Source of the DNA: Syntrophales bacterium
GTDB lineage: Bacteria; Desulfobacterota; Syntrophia; Syntrophales; UBA8958
DNA: 64,000 nt
Direction of reading: 5' to 3'
NCBI GenBank assembly: GCA_026417625.1
Contig: JAOACW010000001.1
Location: forward strand, 124,001 to 188,000
How positions within the stretch are numbered: position 1 is the first letter of the stretch; each line of letters begins with the position of its first letter. A program made the position numbers and the translations under genes. The notes beneath the pieces were generated by a model. The model ran no database searches. It worked only from the letters and a program-made list of their open reading frames with translations, and was not told the DNA's origin. Shown piece after piece: positions 42,028 to 50,396 of this stretch.

Positions 42028-43161
42028 ATGAGAGGGAAGTTGTTAAGAGGAATATTTTTGTGGTTGGTCACAACAATTTTTTTAGCCCTAAGTTTCAGCT
42101 CAACTTCAGCATCTGACACAATAAAACTAGGTGTCGCTGGAGCACACAGTGGTGACCTTGCATCCTACGGACTTCCGACCAAAAGAGCTGCTGAGCTTGT
42201 GGTAAAAGAGATAAATGCAAAAGGTGGAGTACTGGGGAAGAAGGTAGAAATTATAGCCGAAGATGACATGTGTAAACCAGAGGTTGCCGTAAATACTGCG
42301 ACAAAACTCGTTTCCCAAGGAGTCCATGTGGTGCTCGGACATATCTGCAGTGGTGCCACAAAAACAGCCCTCGGTATATACAAAGAGGCTGGAATCGTCG
42401 TCTGCTCATCCTCCGCCACCAACCCCGAACTCACCCAAAGCGGTAAGTACCCCAATTTCTTCCGTACCATTGCCTCCGATGATGCACAGGCAAAACTGGG
42501 AGCTGACTTCACAGTAAACGTGCTTAAAGCAAAGAAAATAGCTATACTCCATGACAAAGGAGATTATGGAAAAGGTTTTGCAGAGTATGCAAAAAAATTC
42601 GTGGAAGAATCAAAAAAGGCGAAAGTTGTGCTTTTTGAAGGGATCACACCAGGGGCAGTGGATTACTCTGCAGTAGTGCAGAAGATAAAACAATCAGGTG
42701 CCGATGCAGTGATATACGGGGGTTATCATCCTGAAGCTTCGTCAATCGTCATGCAGATGAGAAAAAAGAACATGAAAACCTACTTCGTATCCGACGATGG
42801 TGTAAAAGATGACACGTTTATCAAGGTGGCAGGTAAGTACGCTGAAGGGGTCTACGCATCTGGTCCCAAAGACACATCAAAGAATCCAATGGCTATAAAA
42901 GCCATCCAGGAGCACAGAAAGGTTTATAACGCCGAACCCGGGGCCTTCTTTTTAGAAGGTTACGCAGCAGCCCTAGCACTTCTCAACGCTATAGAAAAGG
43001 CAAAAACCACGAAAGGTGATGCTGTAGCAAAGGCCCTTCGCACATATCCCGTGGACACACCGCTGGGAAGAATAAAGTTCGACAAAAAGGGTGACGCAAT
43101 TGGGGTAGGCTTTTCCATGTACCAGGTTAAAAACGGTGTCTATGTGGAGGTAAAACATTAG
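42028..43161 (+). CDS. livJ: Branched-chain amino acid ABC transporter, periplasmic binding protein
   Basis: A 377-residue type I periplasmic binding protein with a signal peptide (GIFLWLVTTIFLALSFSSTSASD). The mature part starts TIKLGVAGAHSGDLASYG and carries the LivJ-like VLGHICSGATKTA and CSSSATNPELT ligand loops. It captures Leu, Ile or Val (or a related amide) for LivHMGF. GGGAGGG site. First gene of livJHMGF. Confidence 0.92.
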   Translation: MRGKLLRGIFLWLVTTIFLALSFSSTSASDTIKLGVAGAHSGDLASYGLPTKRAAELVVKEINAKGGVLGKKVEIIAEDDMCKPEVAVNTATKLVSQGVHVVLGHICSGATKTALGIYKEAGIVVCSSSATNPELTQSGKYPNFFRTIASDDAQAKLGADFTVNVLKAKKIAILHDKGDYGKGFAEYAKKFVEESKKAKVVLFEGITPGAVDYSAVVQKIKQSGADAVIYGGYHPEASSIVMQMRKKNMKTYFVSDDGVKDDTFIKVAGKYAEGVYASGPKDTSKNPMAIKAIQEHRKVYNAEPGAFFLEGYAAALALLNAIEKAKTTKGDAVAKALRTYPVDTPLGRIKFDKKGDAIGVGFSMYQVKNGVYVEVKH

Positions 43162-43189
43162 GAAAAACATTAAAACTTAAACAACATAC

Positions 43190-44092
43190 ATGGATTATTT
43201 TCTCGAAATATTCTTCGGTGGCCTGACGCGGGGAAGTATATACGCACTCATAGCCCTGGGCTACACAATGGTATACGGCATTATCGAGCTCATAAACTTT
43301 GCCCATGGGGAGATATACATGATTGGTGCGTTCATTGCCCTTATTGTTTCCGCCGTTCTTACCTATTATGGTATGGGGAGCATTTCAGTCTTCCTACTCG
43401 CAATGGCCTTCGCTATAATCTTTGCGGCATGCCATGGATTCACAGTAGAGAAGATAGCCTACAAACCTCTTCGGCAGGCCCCGAGATTATCTCCCCTTAT
43501 AAGCGCCATTGGTATGTCCATCTTCCTCCAAAATTACGTGATGCTGGCTCAAACTTCGGATTTCCTCCCCTTCCCCAATCTTATCCCTGATTTGCCTTTT
43601 GTAGAGGAGTACTTACCTTTCATGGGCCAGACAGACTTCGCCATCTTAGTAACAACTGTTGTTGTTATGATATGCCTTACAGTTCTCATTAAATTCACAA
43701 AGTTAGGCAAAGCTATGAGGGCAACTGCCCAGGATAAAAATATGGCTATGCTCGTGGGTATAGATGTGGACAGAATCATATCTTATACCTTCGTCCTCGG
43801 TTCAGCGCTAGCTGCGATAGGTGGTTTACTGATCGCGTCACATATAGGACGGATCAACTTTTTCATGGGATTCATTGCCGGAATAAAGGCTTTTACCGCA
43901 GCCGTACTTGGAGGGATAGGCAGCATACCTGGAGCTGTTCTTGGGGCAATGGTGCTAGGCTGGATGGAAAGTTTCGGCACTGGTTACGTGTCCAGTGACT
44001 ACGAGGATGCCTTTGCTTTCGCACTACTCATATTGATTCTTATAGTGAAACCATCAGGTATACTAGGGAAAACACCTGTCCATAAGGTATAA
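43190..44092 (+). CDS. livH: Branched-chain amino acid ABC permease LivH
   Basis: A 300-residue inner-membrane permease with about eight membrane segments; N-terminal LTRGSIYALIALGYTMVYGIIELINFAHGE is the LivH hallmark and GGIGSIPGAVLGA the coupling loop. Follows livJ by 28 bases. Confidence 0.94.
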   Translation: MDYFLEIFFGGLTRGSIYALIALGYTMVYGIIELINFAHGEIYMIGAFIALIVSAVLTYYGMGSISVFLLAMAFAIIFAACHGFTVEKIAYKPLRQAPRLSPLISAIGMSIFLQNYVMLAQTSDFLPFPNLIPDLPFVEEYLPFMGQTDFAILVTTVVVMICLTVLIKFTKLGKAMRATAQDKNMAMLVGIDVDRIISYTFVLGSALAAIGGLLIASHIGRINFFMGFIAGIKAFTAAVLGGIGSIPGAVLGAMVLGWMESFGTGYVSSDYEDAFAFALLILILIVKPSGILGKTPVHKV

Positions 44093-44098
44093 TTCACA

Positions 44099-45307
44099 AT
44101 GATCGTAACAAAACGTCTAACCAGATCTTTGGTAATTGCCCTTTGGTTCATGTTCCTCACTTTTCCCATTATCGTGATCCGAGTGAATACCATCGAAAAT
44201 ACCATTGAATGGCGGTGGGCAAACCTCATACGCGTCGGTATTGGAAGCTTCGTAATTTCCCTAATATGGTGCTACCTTCTGGAAAGAAAACAAAAGGAAG
44301 AGGGAAAAAACGAAAAAGGCAATTTTGTAAACTTTCTGCGAAAGAGACTAGTTTCCTTTTTTCCGGCAGAAAAGAACAAAATTGCAATAATCGTTTTATC
44401 GATCTTTTTACTTCTTTTTCCCTTCATCCCCTATGTGAGCCTCTACCAGATTAATATCATGACCAATGCCTTTCTTTACGTATTACTCGGTCTTGGTTTA
44501 AACATCGTTGTGGGTATGGCTGGGTTATTACATCTTGGTTACGTCGCTTTCTACGCCGCTGGTGCTTACACATATGCGTTACTACACCACCATTTTGGCA
44601 TAGGCTTTTGGACTGCTTTACCTCTGGGAGCTCTCACCGCAACAATCTTCGGACTCTTCCTAGGTGTGCCCGTGCTGCGATTGAGGGGTGATTATCTTGC
44701 CATTGTCACCCTCGGTTTTGGAGAAATAACCCGTCTCGTTCTAGAAAATTGGGGGGAATTTACCTTCGGACCCAGTGGAATAGCGGGCATTCCCAAACCT
44801 GGCTTCTTTGGCATTGATATGGACATCCACAGTTCCGCTGTATACATATACTATTTGACTGTTGTTATGTGCGCACTTACCATTGTTACAGTATACCGTT
44901 TACAACATTCTCGCATAGGCCGGGCTCTTGTAGCCTTAAGAGAGGACGAAATCGCTTCTGAAGCCATAGGTATCAATACTACTTTGATCAAGATCTCCGC
45001 TTTCATTCTCGGATCCATCTGGGCTGGACTTGCAGGAGTAATCTTTGCCGCCAAAACTACATTCGTCAACCCGGCCAGTTTCACGTTCCTAGAATCCGCT
45101 ATGATTCTCTGCATAGTCGTTCTTGGTGGTATGGGATCCATACCAGGAGTTATCCTCGGCGCCTTTATTCTCGTCCTTGCACCGGAATACCTAAGAGCTT
45201 TCAGCGAGTACAGAATGTTGATTTTCGGTATAATCCTCATTCTCATGATGGTGTTCAGGCCACAGGGACTGATTAGTGGAATGAAACGCACCTATAGAGA
45301 ATCTTAA
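44099..45307 (+). CDS. livM: Branched-chain amino acid ABC permease LivM
   Basis: A 402-residue LivM permease. The family core starts near residue 125 (LGLNIVVGMAGLLHLGYVAFYAAGAY), with GGMGSIPGVILGA as the coupling loop. An N-terminal extension of about 100 residues contains two additional membrane segments and a charged cytoplasmic stretch (ERKQKEEGKNEKG), as in long LivM proteins. Confidence 0.93.
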   Translation: MIVTKRLTRSLVIALWFMFLTFPIIVIRVNTIENTIEWRWANLIRVGIGSFVISLIWCYLLERKQKEEGKNEKGNFVNFLRKRLVSFFPAEKNKIAIIVLSIFLLLFPFIPYVSLYQINIMTNAFLYVLLGLGLNIVVGMAGLLHLGYVAFYAAGAYTYALLHHHFGIGFWTALPLGALTATIFGLFLGVPVLRLRGDYLAIVTLGFGEITRLVLENWGEFTFGPSGIAGIPKPGFFGIDMDIHSSAVYIYYLTVVMCALTIVTVYRLQHSRIGRALVALREDEIASEAIGINTTLIKISAFILGSIWAGLAGVIFAAKTTFVNPASFTFLESAMILCIVVLGGMGSIPGVILGAFILVLAPEYLRAFSEYRMLIFGIILILMMVFRPQGLISGMKRTYRES

Positions 45308-45327
45308 AGATAACCAATTACGTGGAC

Positions 45328-46110
45328 ATGGCCTACATTCTAGAAACAAAAGGACTAACCATGAGATTTGGCGGACTCGTAGCTCTTTCCAACGTAGATA
45401 TTCACGTTAATGAGGGAGAAATACTCGCAATAATTGGTCCCAATGGGGCGGGAAAAACTACCTTGTTCAACTGTATAACAGGTATTCACACTCCCACGGC
45501 TGGAGACATATATATCAATCCACCAGGTGCGAAACGCCAACGTATCACTGGATGGAAAACACATCGAATAACACATGTGGGGATTGCGCGAACTTTCCAG
45601 AATATAAGAATCTTCCCAGAAATGACAGTTCTAGAAAACGTTATGGTGGGTCGTCACTGTCGTACCAGCACAGGGATCCTAAAAGCGATACTCCGAGATG
45701 CAAGCACACACAGAGAAGAGAAGGAAACGATGGACAGAAGCTACGCCATACTGGAAAGATTTGGCATCGCTCAGTATGCACACACACTTGCAAAAAATCT
45801 CCCTTACGGTGCCCAGAAACGTCTTGAGATTGCCAGAGCACTGGCAACAGAACCTTATATCCTTTTACTCGATGAACCTGCAGCTGGGATGAACCCTCGG
45901 GAAACAGACGAACTGGAAGCTTTGATAAGACAGATATCCGAAGAACAGAAAATAACCATAATAATGATAGAACACGACATGCGAATAGTTATGAGTATAT
46001 CCGACCGCATAGTGGTTCTTGATTATGGTCAGAAAATAGCCGAAGGGTCCGCCGATGAAATTAGAAAGAACCCCCTTGTAATAAAGGCCTACCTCGGTGA
46101 AGAGATTTAA
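45328..46110 (+). CDS. livG: Branched-chain amino acid ABC transporter ATPase LivG
   Basis: A 260-residue ABC ATPase: Walker A GPNGAGKTT, GIARTFQNIRIFPEMTVLENVMVG Q-loop region, and Walker B ILLLDEPAAGMNP with the LivG-specific AAGMNPRE. The signature is degenerate (LPYGAQKRLE), which is normal for LivG. The ATG at 45328 is preferred over a GTG two codons earlier. Confidence 0.94.
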   Translation: MAYILETKGLTMRFGGLVALSNVDIHVNEGEILAIIGPNGAGKTTLFNCITGIHTPTAGDIYINPPGAKRQRITGWKTHRITHVGIARTFQNIRIFPEMTVLENVMVGRHCRTSTGILKAILRDASTHREEKETMDRSYAILERFGIAQYAHTLAKNLPYGAQKRLEIARALATEPYILLLDEPAAGMNPRETDELEALIRQISEEQKITIIMIEHDMRIVMSISDRIVVLDYGQKIAEGSADEIRKNPLVIKAYLGEEI

Positions 46111-46113
46111 GGT

Positions 46114-46818
46114 ATGCTTCTATTAAAAAACATCAACACTTTTTACGGCAACATCAGAGCTCTTAAAAACATTTCTTTAAAAGTCAACGAAGGCGAAATA
46201 GTTACCCTAATTGGTGCAAACGGTGCAGGAAAATCCACAACGTTACTCTCCATATGTGGATTGGTACCCCCTAAATCCGGCGACATAGTATTTCAGGGAC
46301 GATCACTGGTAGGCTTGAAACCTCACGAAATTGTTTTTCTCGGTATTTCCCTGGTTCCCGAAGGAAGAAGGATATTTCCTCGCCTTTCGGTAAAAGAAAA
46401 CCTGGAAATGGGTGCTTTCCTTAGGAAAAACAAACACCTCATAAAAAAAGACATGGAACACATCTTTGAGCTCTTCCCCATACTCGCCGAGAGGAAAAAT
46501 CAAACAGCAGGTACACTGAGTGGCGGAGAACAACAGATGCTAGCCATATCCCGTGCCTTAATGGCAAAACCGAAACTCTTGCTTCTGGACGAACCCTCTC
46601 TCGGACTTTCCCCTATTTACGTTAGAACTATATTTGAGATCATCGAAAGGATAAACAAAGATGGAACCACAATATTTTTGGTCGAACAGAACGCCAACAT
46701 GGCATTAAAGCTGGCACACCGTGGCTACGTCATGGAAACCGGTCAGATAACCATAGAAGGTCCGGCTTCAGAACTTATGAACGACGACAGAGTAAAAAGT
46801 GCTTATCTTGGACTATAA
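46114..46818 (+). CDS. livF: Branched-chain amino acid ABC transporter ATPase LivF
   Basis: A 234-residue ABC ATPase with Walker A GANGAGKST, signature LSGGEQQML and Walker B LLLLDEPSLGLSP followed by the LivF-type FLVEQNANMAL. Three bases after livG. Confidence 0.95.
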   Translation: MLLLKNINTFYGNIRALKNISLKVNEGEIVTLIGANGAGKSTTLLSICGLVPPKSGDIVFQGRSLVGLKPHEIVFLGISLVPEGRRIFPRLSVKENLEMGAFLRKNKHLIKKDMEHIFELFPILAERKNQTAGTLSGGEQQMLAISRALMAKPKLLLLDEPSLGLSPIYVRTIFEIIERINKDGTTIFLVEQNANMALKLAHRGYVMETGQITIEGPASELMNDDRVKSAYLGL

Positions 46819-46837
46819 ACCACAATCAGGAGGATCT

Positions 46838-47083
46838 ATGCCGAAAAGTGGAGAAAAGTTTGTGTGTTTAAATCATCCCGATGTCGAACTGATGATTCTA
46901 AACGAAAAAAATCCCAAAATGTTCCACGCCATTCGCCTGGCAACCTTCGCTTCCAGAAACCGCATACAGATGGAAAGTAAATCAACCCTCCTCAACATCT
47001 TAGCATGTCCCGAATGCGGGTATGCAGAGTTATATCTAACAGAAGCAGAGTTATCTCTGCTTAGAAGCCTTAAAAGCGATTAG
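46838..47083 (+). CDS. Small zinc-ribbon-like protein at the end of the liv operon
   Basis: An 81-residue protein with one Cys near the start (FVCLNHPD) and a CPECGYAELYLTEAE ribbon half near residue 57. It begins 19 bases after livF behind AGGAGG, so it is likely made from the liv transcript. Family not recognised; a metal-binding or protein-contact role is only inferred. Its end overlaps the convergent phosphatase gene by 14 bases. Confidence 0.7.
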   Translation: MPKSGEKFVCLNHPDVELMILNEKNPKMFHAIRLATFASRNRIQMESKSTLLNILACPECGYAELYLTEAELSLLRSLKSD

Positions 47084-47699
47084 GCCTACCTTCCAAATGG
47101 GAACGATCATTGAAAGATGTGATGGTACCTCTACCATCCTCAAATAATACAGTGGTTATGGACGCGACCTCCACAGAAACCCTGCGGAACTGAGAAAGTG
47201 GTATTTTTTCAATATAACACAGTATAGTGGCTATGGTAAAATTGTGGGAAACCACAAGGGCATTCTCCCCCCTATCAATTATCAACTCCATAACCTTCCA
47301 TGCCCTTTTCTGAACCTCATCGAACGTTTCACCCCCAGGTATCCGTATCGAGCTTGGATCTGCAAGCCATTTTCTGAGAAACTCTTTCTCACACAACATT
47401 AGTTCATCATAGGAAAGACCCTCAAAACATCCTTGATCCATCTCCATCAAACGCGGGTCAATGTGGAGAGGTACACCGTGATATTGGTTAATTATACGGG
47501 CAGTAGATAAAGCCCGCTTCAATGGACTGGTATAAATGACGCTAAAACTCCTGTTACGAAGATAGAGGGCAAGAGATTCAGCTTGTTTCAGTCCCTCTAC
47601 ACTAAGATCGAGATCGGATACCCCCTGAACCCGCCGGTCACTATTCCAGATTGTTTCGCCATGACGGACAAGAATGACCTCCTGGGATTTCCCTTTCAT
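47070..47699 (-). CDS. Histidine phosphatase (phosphoglycerate-mutase superfamily)
   Basis: A 209-residue branch-1 histidine phosphatase: phospho-His in ILVRHGETIWN, the second Arg/Glu in TSPLKRALSTA and EMDQGCFEG, and the second His in VVSHNFTIA. Could be a cofactor-dependent phosphoglycerate mutase-like enzyme, an alpha-ribazole phosphatase or a broad phosphatase; the sequence does not decide. Ten bases downstream of the nitroreductase. Confidence 0.85.
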   Translation of the reverse strand: MKGKSQEVILVRHGETIWNSDRRVQGVSDLDLSVEGLKQAESLALYLRNRSFSVIYTSPLKRALSTARIINQYHGVPLHIDPRLMEMDQGCFEGLSYDELMLCEKEFLRKWLADPSSIRIPGGETFDEVQKRAWKVMELIIDRGENALVVSHNFTIATILCYIEKIPLSQFRRVSVEVASITTVLFEDGRGTITSFNDRSHLEGRPNRF

Positions 47700-47708
47700 A
47701 ACACTCTA

Positions 47709-48380
47709 TTAACCTTCAACCCATATCAAAATTTCGTCAAGGGAAACACGGCTTCTATTGAATTTATTTACCGGAGCCTCACTATCCCCATAACCCAACG
47801 CTATCGCAACAACAATCCTCCTATCCTCAGGAATCGGGGCAAAACGTCTAATCAACTCAGGATAACAAACAGCCGATGCCATTACACAGGAACCTATGCC
47901 CCTCTCCCAAGCAAGGAGACAAATAGTCTGTGTCACGATCCCTACGTCGAGCAAAGCGTACTCCACTGCCACACCCGCGTGTATACACACAACCATCAGA
48001 TGAGGAGCACCGAAAAAAGACGCCATTTCTTCGTAGTACATGAGGCGTTTCTCCCTATCCTCCCTGGAAATATCCAGGGCCGTGAGTACAGCCCTACCCA
48101 CCTCCGTATATCTCCTCCTTATGTGCTCCGGCCAAACCTCAGGCATTGATATTTCAGGAGAAATAGGAGTTCCTCGCTTCACGTACTCCCTATGCTGCTC
48201 TCGCAGATCGTTGAGGGGTTTACCACTGAGTATATAGAACTCCCACGGCTGTGTGTTACCCCACGAAGGAGACCAGCGGGCGATATCCACTATCTCCTTC
48301 AGAACTTGCTTTGGAACTTCTACATTTCCTTTGAACTTTCTTATACTTCTTCTTTTCATCACAGCTTCCGTTACTGTCAT
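47709..48380 (-). CDS. Nitroreductase-family flavoprotein
   Basis: A 223-residue FMN-dependent oxidoreductase: RRSIRKF N-terminal FMN-binding motif, ARWSPSWGNTQPWEF, and IALGYGDSE near the C-terminus. Substrate unknown (nitroaromatics, quinones or flavin). The ATG at 48380 has AGGAGGT and overlaps the pgi stop (ATGA), so translation is coupled. Confidence 0.88.
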   Translation of the reverse strand: MTVTEAVMKRRSIRKFKGNVEVPKQVLKEIVDIARWSPSWGNTQPWEFYILSGKPLNDLREQHREYVKRGTPISPEISMPEVWPEHIRRRYTEVGRAVLTALDISREDREKRLMYYEEMASFFGAPHLMVVCIHAGVAVEYALLDVGIVTQTICLLAWERGIGSCVMASAVCYPELIRRFAPIPEDRRIVVAIALGYGDSEAPVNKFNRSRVSLDEILIWVEG

Positions 48381-50089
48381 AACGTACCTCCTTTTCGTAC
48401 TCCAGCTGCAAGACATACACAGAAATCCTTGAGAATACTCCGTGGCGAACCATGGGGATCCATCACGTGAAAAGATAAGACCCGTCGACCACGATTTTTC
48501 AATGCCCTGAAGTCCCCAAGGGCCTGCGCTACTTGTATCTCCGCGAATGAAACCTTAATCCCCCTCTGGTATTCGAACTCTGTTATTGGTATCTCTCCAG
48601 TCCTTTCCGCAGTGATATGAATAAAAACCCCATTGTTTGGACCCCCTTTGTGTAGCTGCCCAGTGGAGTGTAGATACTGCGGACCGTAGTTGATGGTAGA
48701 AGCTAAACAATACCTTTCACGAATAGCTTCCCGTACTTCTCCAAAAAGCCTGTCCGTCTCAGGATCCGGGGGTAGATACAGCAAAAATGAAACATAACAC
48801 CTCCGCTCAGACGAAGACAAAAGTACAAGCACCCTATTAACAGCTTCATCAACGTTTTCCCTTGTGAGTAAAATCCTGATCGGATCAGATACACTGGAAG
48901 GTGCCTTTCCTTGTATCATCACTTCTTTCGCATAAGCCTTCGCCTCCTCCACATCTGGTTGATCAAATGGATTTATCTTCAACAACCAGCCCGCAACGGC
49001 AACACCCAACTCCCATATTTGGCAGAAGGCACCAACCGCATCTGGACCTCTAAGTTCAATATCTAGAGCAGGGAAACCCGCATTTACAAGTCTTTGCAAC
49101 TTAAAATCGTCCACTACTTCATCACGGAATCGGAGTCTTATAAAAAAACGATCCGGACCATAAACAGAAGGATCACCGAGAGTTTCATCAAACACAGGCA
49201 AAATGCCTTTTCCACATTTACCCGTGCTCTCAGCAATTAACTGTTCCAACCACGACCCAAAACCCTTTGTTTTTTCGGTCAAAATAAATGTAGCTTTGTC
49301 CCGACTTCCAAGAGCCATTCCACCAAGGAAAGATCCTATCTGGGTTGCACATCCCTCAGGCACGTCGTTTAATTCACAATTTAAAGTCTGCACTGCTTGT
49401 CTAAGCAGTACGGACGGTTCAAAACCCATGAGTGCCACAGGCACAATACCAAAAAATGACAGTGCTGAAAACCTACCACCTACACAGGGATCGTTCAGAA
49501 AAACTTTCCGAAAAGAGAATTTCCGGGCTATTTTTTCAAGATTACTACCGGGATCCGTAATGGCTACGAAATGTTTGCCCGCTCTCTCCCTCCCCACCGC
49601 CGCCACCACTTTTCCATAGAAAAAGCTAAACAGGGACAGGGTCTCCACTGTATCACCTGATTTCGAAGCCACGATGTAGAGGTTTTCCGCCGCGGGATAC
49701 TTAGACGCTATCGAACGGATAACATCAGGGTCTGTAGTATCTACAACATGAATATCCAGATAACCTGGCTTAACACCCAACACACATCGAAACATTTTTG
49801 CCGCCAAAGATGCCCCCCCCATTCCTATCAACAACACCTTTCGGTAACCATCCCGTAGAATCTCGTCACAAAATTGCACTAATTCACCCACGTAGGCTCC
49901 CATGACACAAGGAGAGTCAACCCAGCCAAGGCGATTTTCTACTTGAGATGCGTAAGCACCCCACAGGGATGTGTCTTTTTCTATCAGCCGGCTAATCACC
50001 CCTTCTTCTCGGAGGGCAATTTTAGTTCGGGCAATAAACTCCTTCCACTCACCTAGGAAACGATAACAATGTACTAAGCGATCAACCAT
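48377..50089 (-). CDS. SIS-domain glucose-6-phosphate isomerase (transaldolase-fusion type, standalone)
   Basis: A 570-residue isomerase matching the C-terminal PGI part of the bifunctional transaldolase/phosphoglucose isomerase proteins rather than classical Pgi. SIS-fold motifs: VLLIGMGGASLAAKMF near 85, VASKSGDTVETLSLF near 135, and LNDPCVGGRFSALS. It interconverts glucose 6-phosphate and fructose 6-phosphate. No transaldolase domain precedes it here. Fits the gluconeogenic and pentose phosphate genes elsewhere in the window (fbp, fba, tkt). Confidence 0.84.
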   Translation of the reverse strand: MVDRLVHCYRFLGEWKEFIARTKIALREEGVISRLIEKDTSLWGAYASQVENRLGWVDSPCVMGAYVGELVQFCDEILRDGYRKVLLIGMGGASLAAKMFRCVLGVKPGYLDIHVVDTTDPDVIRSIASKYPAAENLYIVASKSGDTVETLSLFSFFYGKVVAAVGRERAGKHFVAITDPGSNLEKIARKFSFRKVFLNDPCVGGRFSALSFFGIVPVALMGFEPSVLLRQAVQTLNCELNDVPEGCATQIGSFLGGMALGSRDKATFILTEKTKGFGSWLEQLIAESTGKCGKGILPVFDETLGDPSVYGPDRFFIRLRFRDEVVDDFKLQRLVNAGFPALDIELRGPDAVGAFCQIWELGVAVAGWLLKINPFDQPDVEEAKAYAKEVMIQGKAPSSVSDPIRILLTRENVDEAVNRVLVLLSSSERRCYVSFLLYLPPDPETDRLFGEVREAIRERYCLASTINYGPQYLHSTGQLHKGGPNNGVFIHITAERTGEIPITEFEYQRGIKVSFAEIQVAQALGDFRALKNRGRRVLSFHVMDPHGSPRSILKDFCVCLAAGVRKGGTL

Positions 50090-50150
50090 ACGTTCCCCAC
50101 AGAGTTTATGTAAGCACTTTACGCGTTTCTTTAACCATTTAGGGCAAAAT

Positions 50151-50180
50151 TTATCAAGGAGTAAGGTACAGTGGTATAAT
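50151..50180 (+). promoter_or_regulatory. thiC promoter
   Basis: TTATCA at 50151-50156, 18-base spacer, and a perfect extended -10 (TGGTATAAT, hexamer at 50175-50180). Transcription would start near 50187, ahead of the riboswitch. Confidence 0.65.
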
Positions 50181-50230
50181 TACAAAAATCTTGATTTTAC
50201 AGTTACGCATGTTTACAGTATAAAGTTAAT

Positions 50231-50302
50231 ATAGGGGTGCTGAAAAGGCTGAAAATACACCCTTGGAACCTGATCTGGATAATTCCAGCGTAGGGAACAT
50301 CT
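50231..50302 (+). promoter_or_regulatory. TPP riboswitch (THI element)
   Basis: Contains the conserved aptamer segments: AGGGGTGC, then GGCTGAAAATACACCC, GGAACCTGATCTGGATAATT and CCAGCGTAGGGAA. It binds thiamine pyrophosphate and controls thiC. An intrinsic terminator follows, so control is likely by transcription termination. The stretch from 50090 to 50230 otherwise holds the promoter and no other element I can see. Confidence 0.95.
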
Positions 50303-50320
50303 TAAATCTGGGCTAGTCTA

Positions 50321-50355
50321 AGAGCGCACCTCAAAAAAGGTGCGTCTGCTTTTTC
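50321..50355 (+). terminator. Riboswitch-controlled terminator before thiC
   Basis: CGCACCT (50325-50331) / AGGTGCG (50338-50344) with a six-base loop and flanking AGA/TCT pairing, then GCTTTTT. It lies 41 bases before thiC and is the expected expression platform when TPP is bound. Confidence 0.85.
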
Positions 50356-50396
50356 CAGATAGCAATAGATTGTAAAGGAAAGGCAGGAGGCTAAAA

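Noticed and set aside
48192-48470. Plus-strand 92-codon frame across the pgi-nitroreductase junction
   Set aside because: Opposite two well-supported genes with a coupled ATGA start; no motif or ribosome site.
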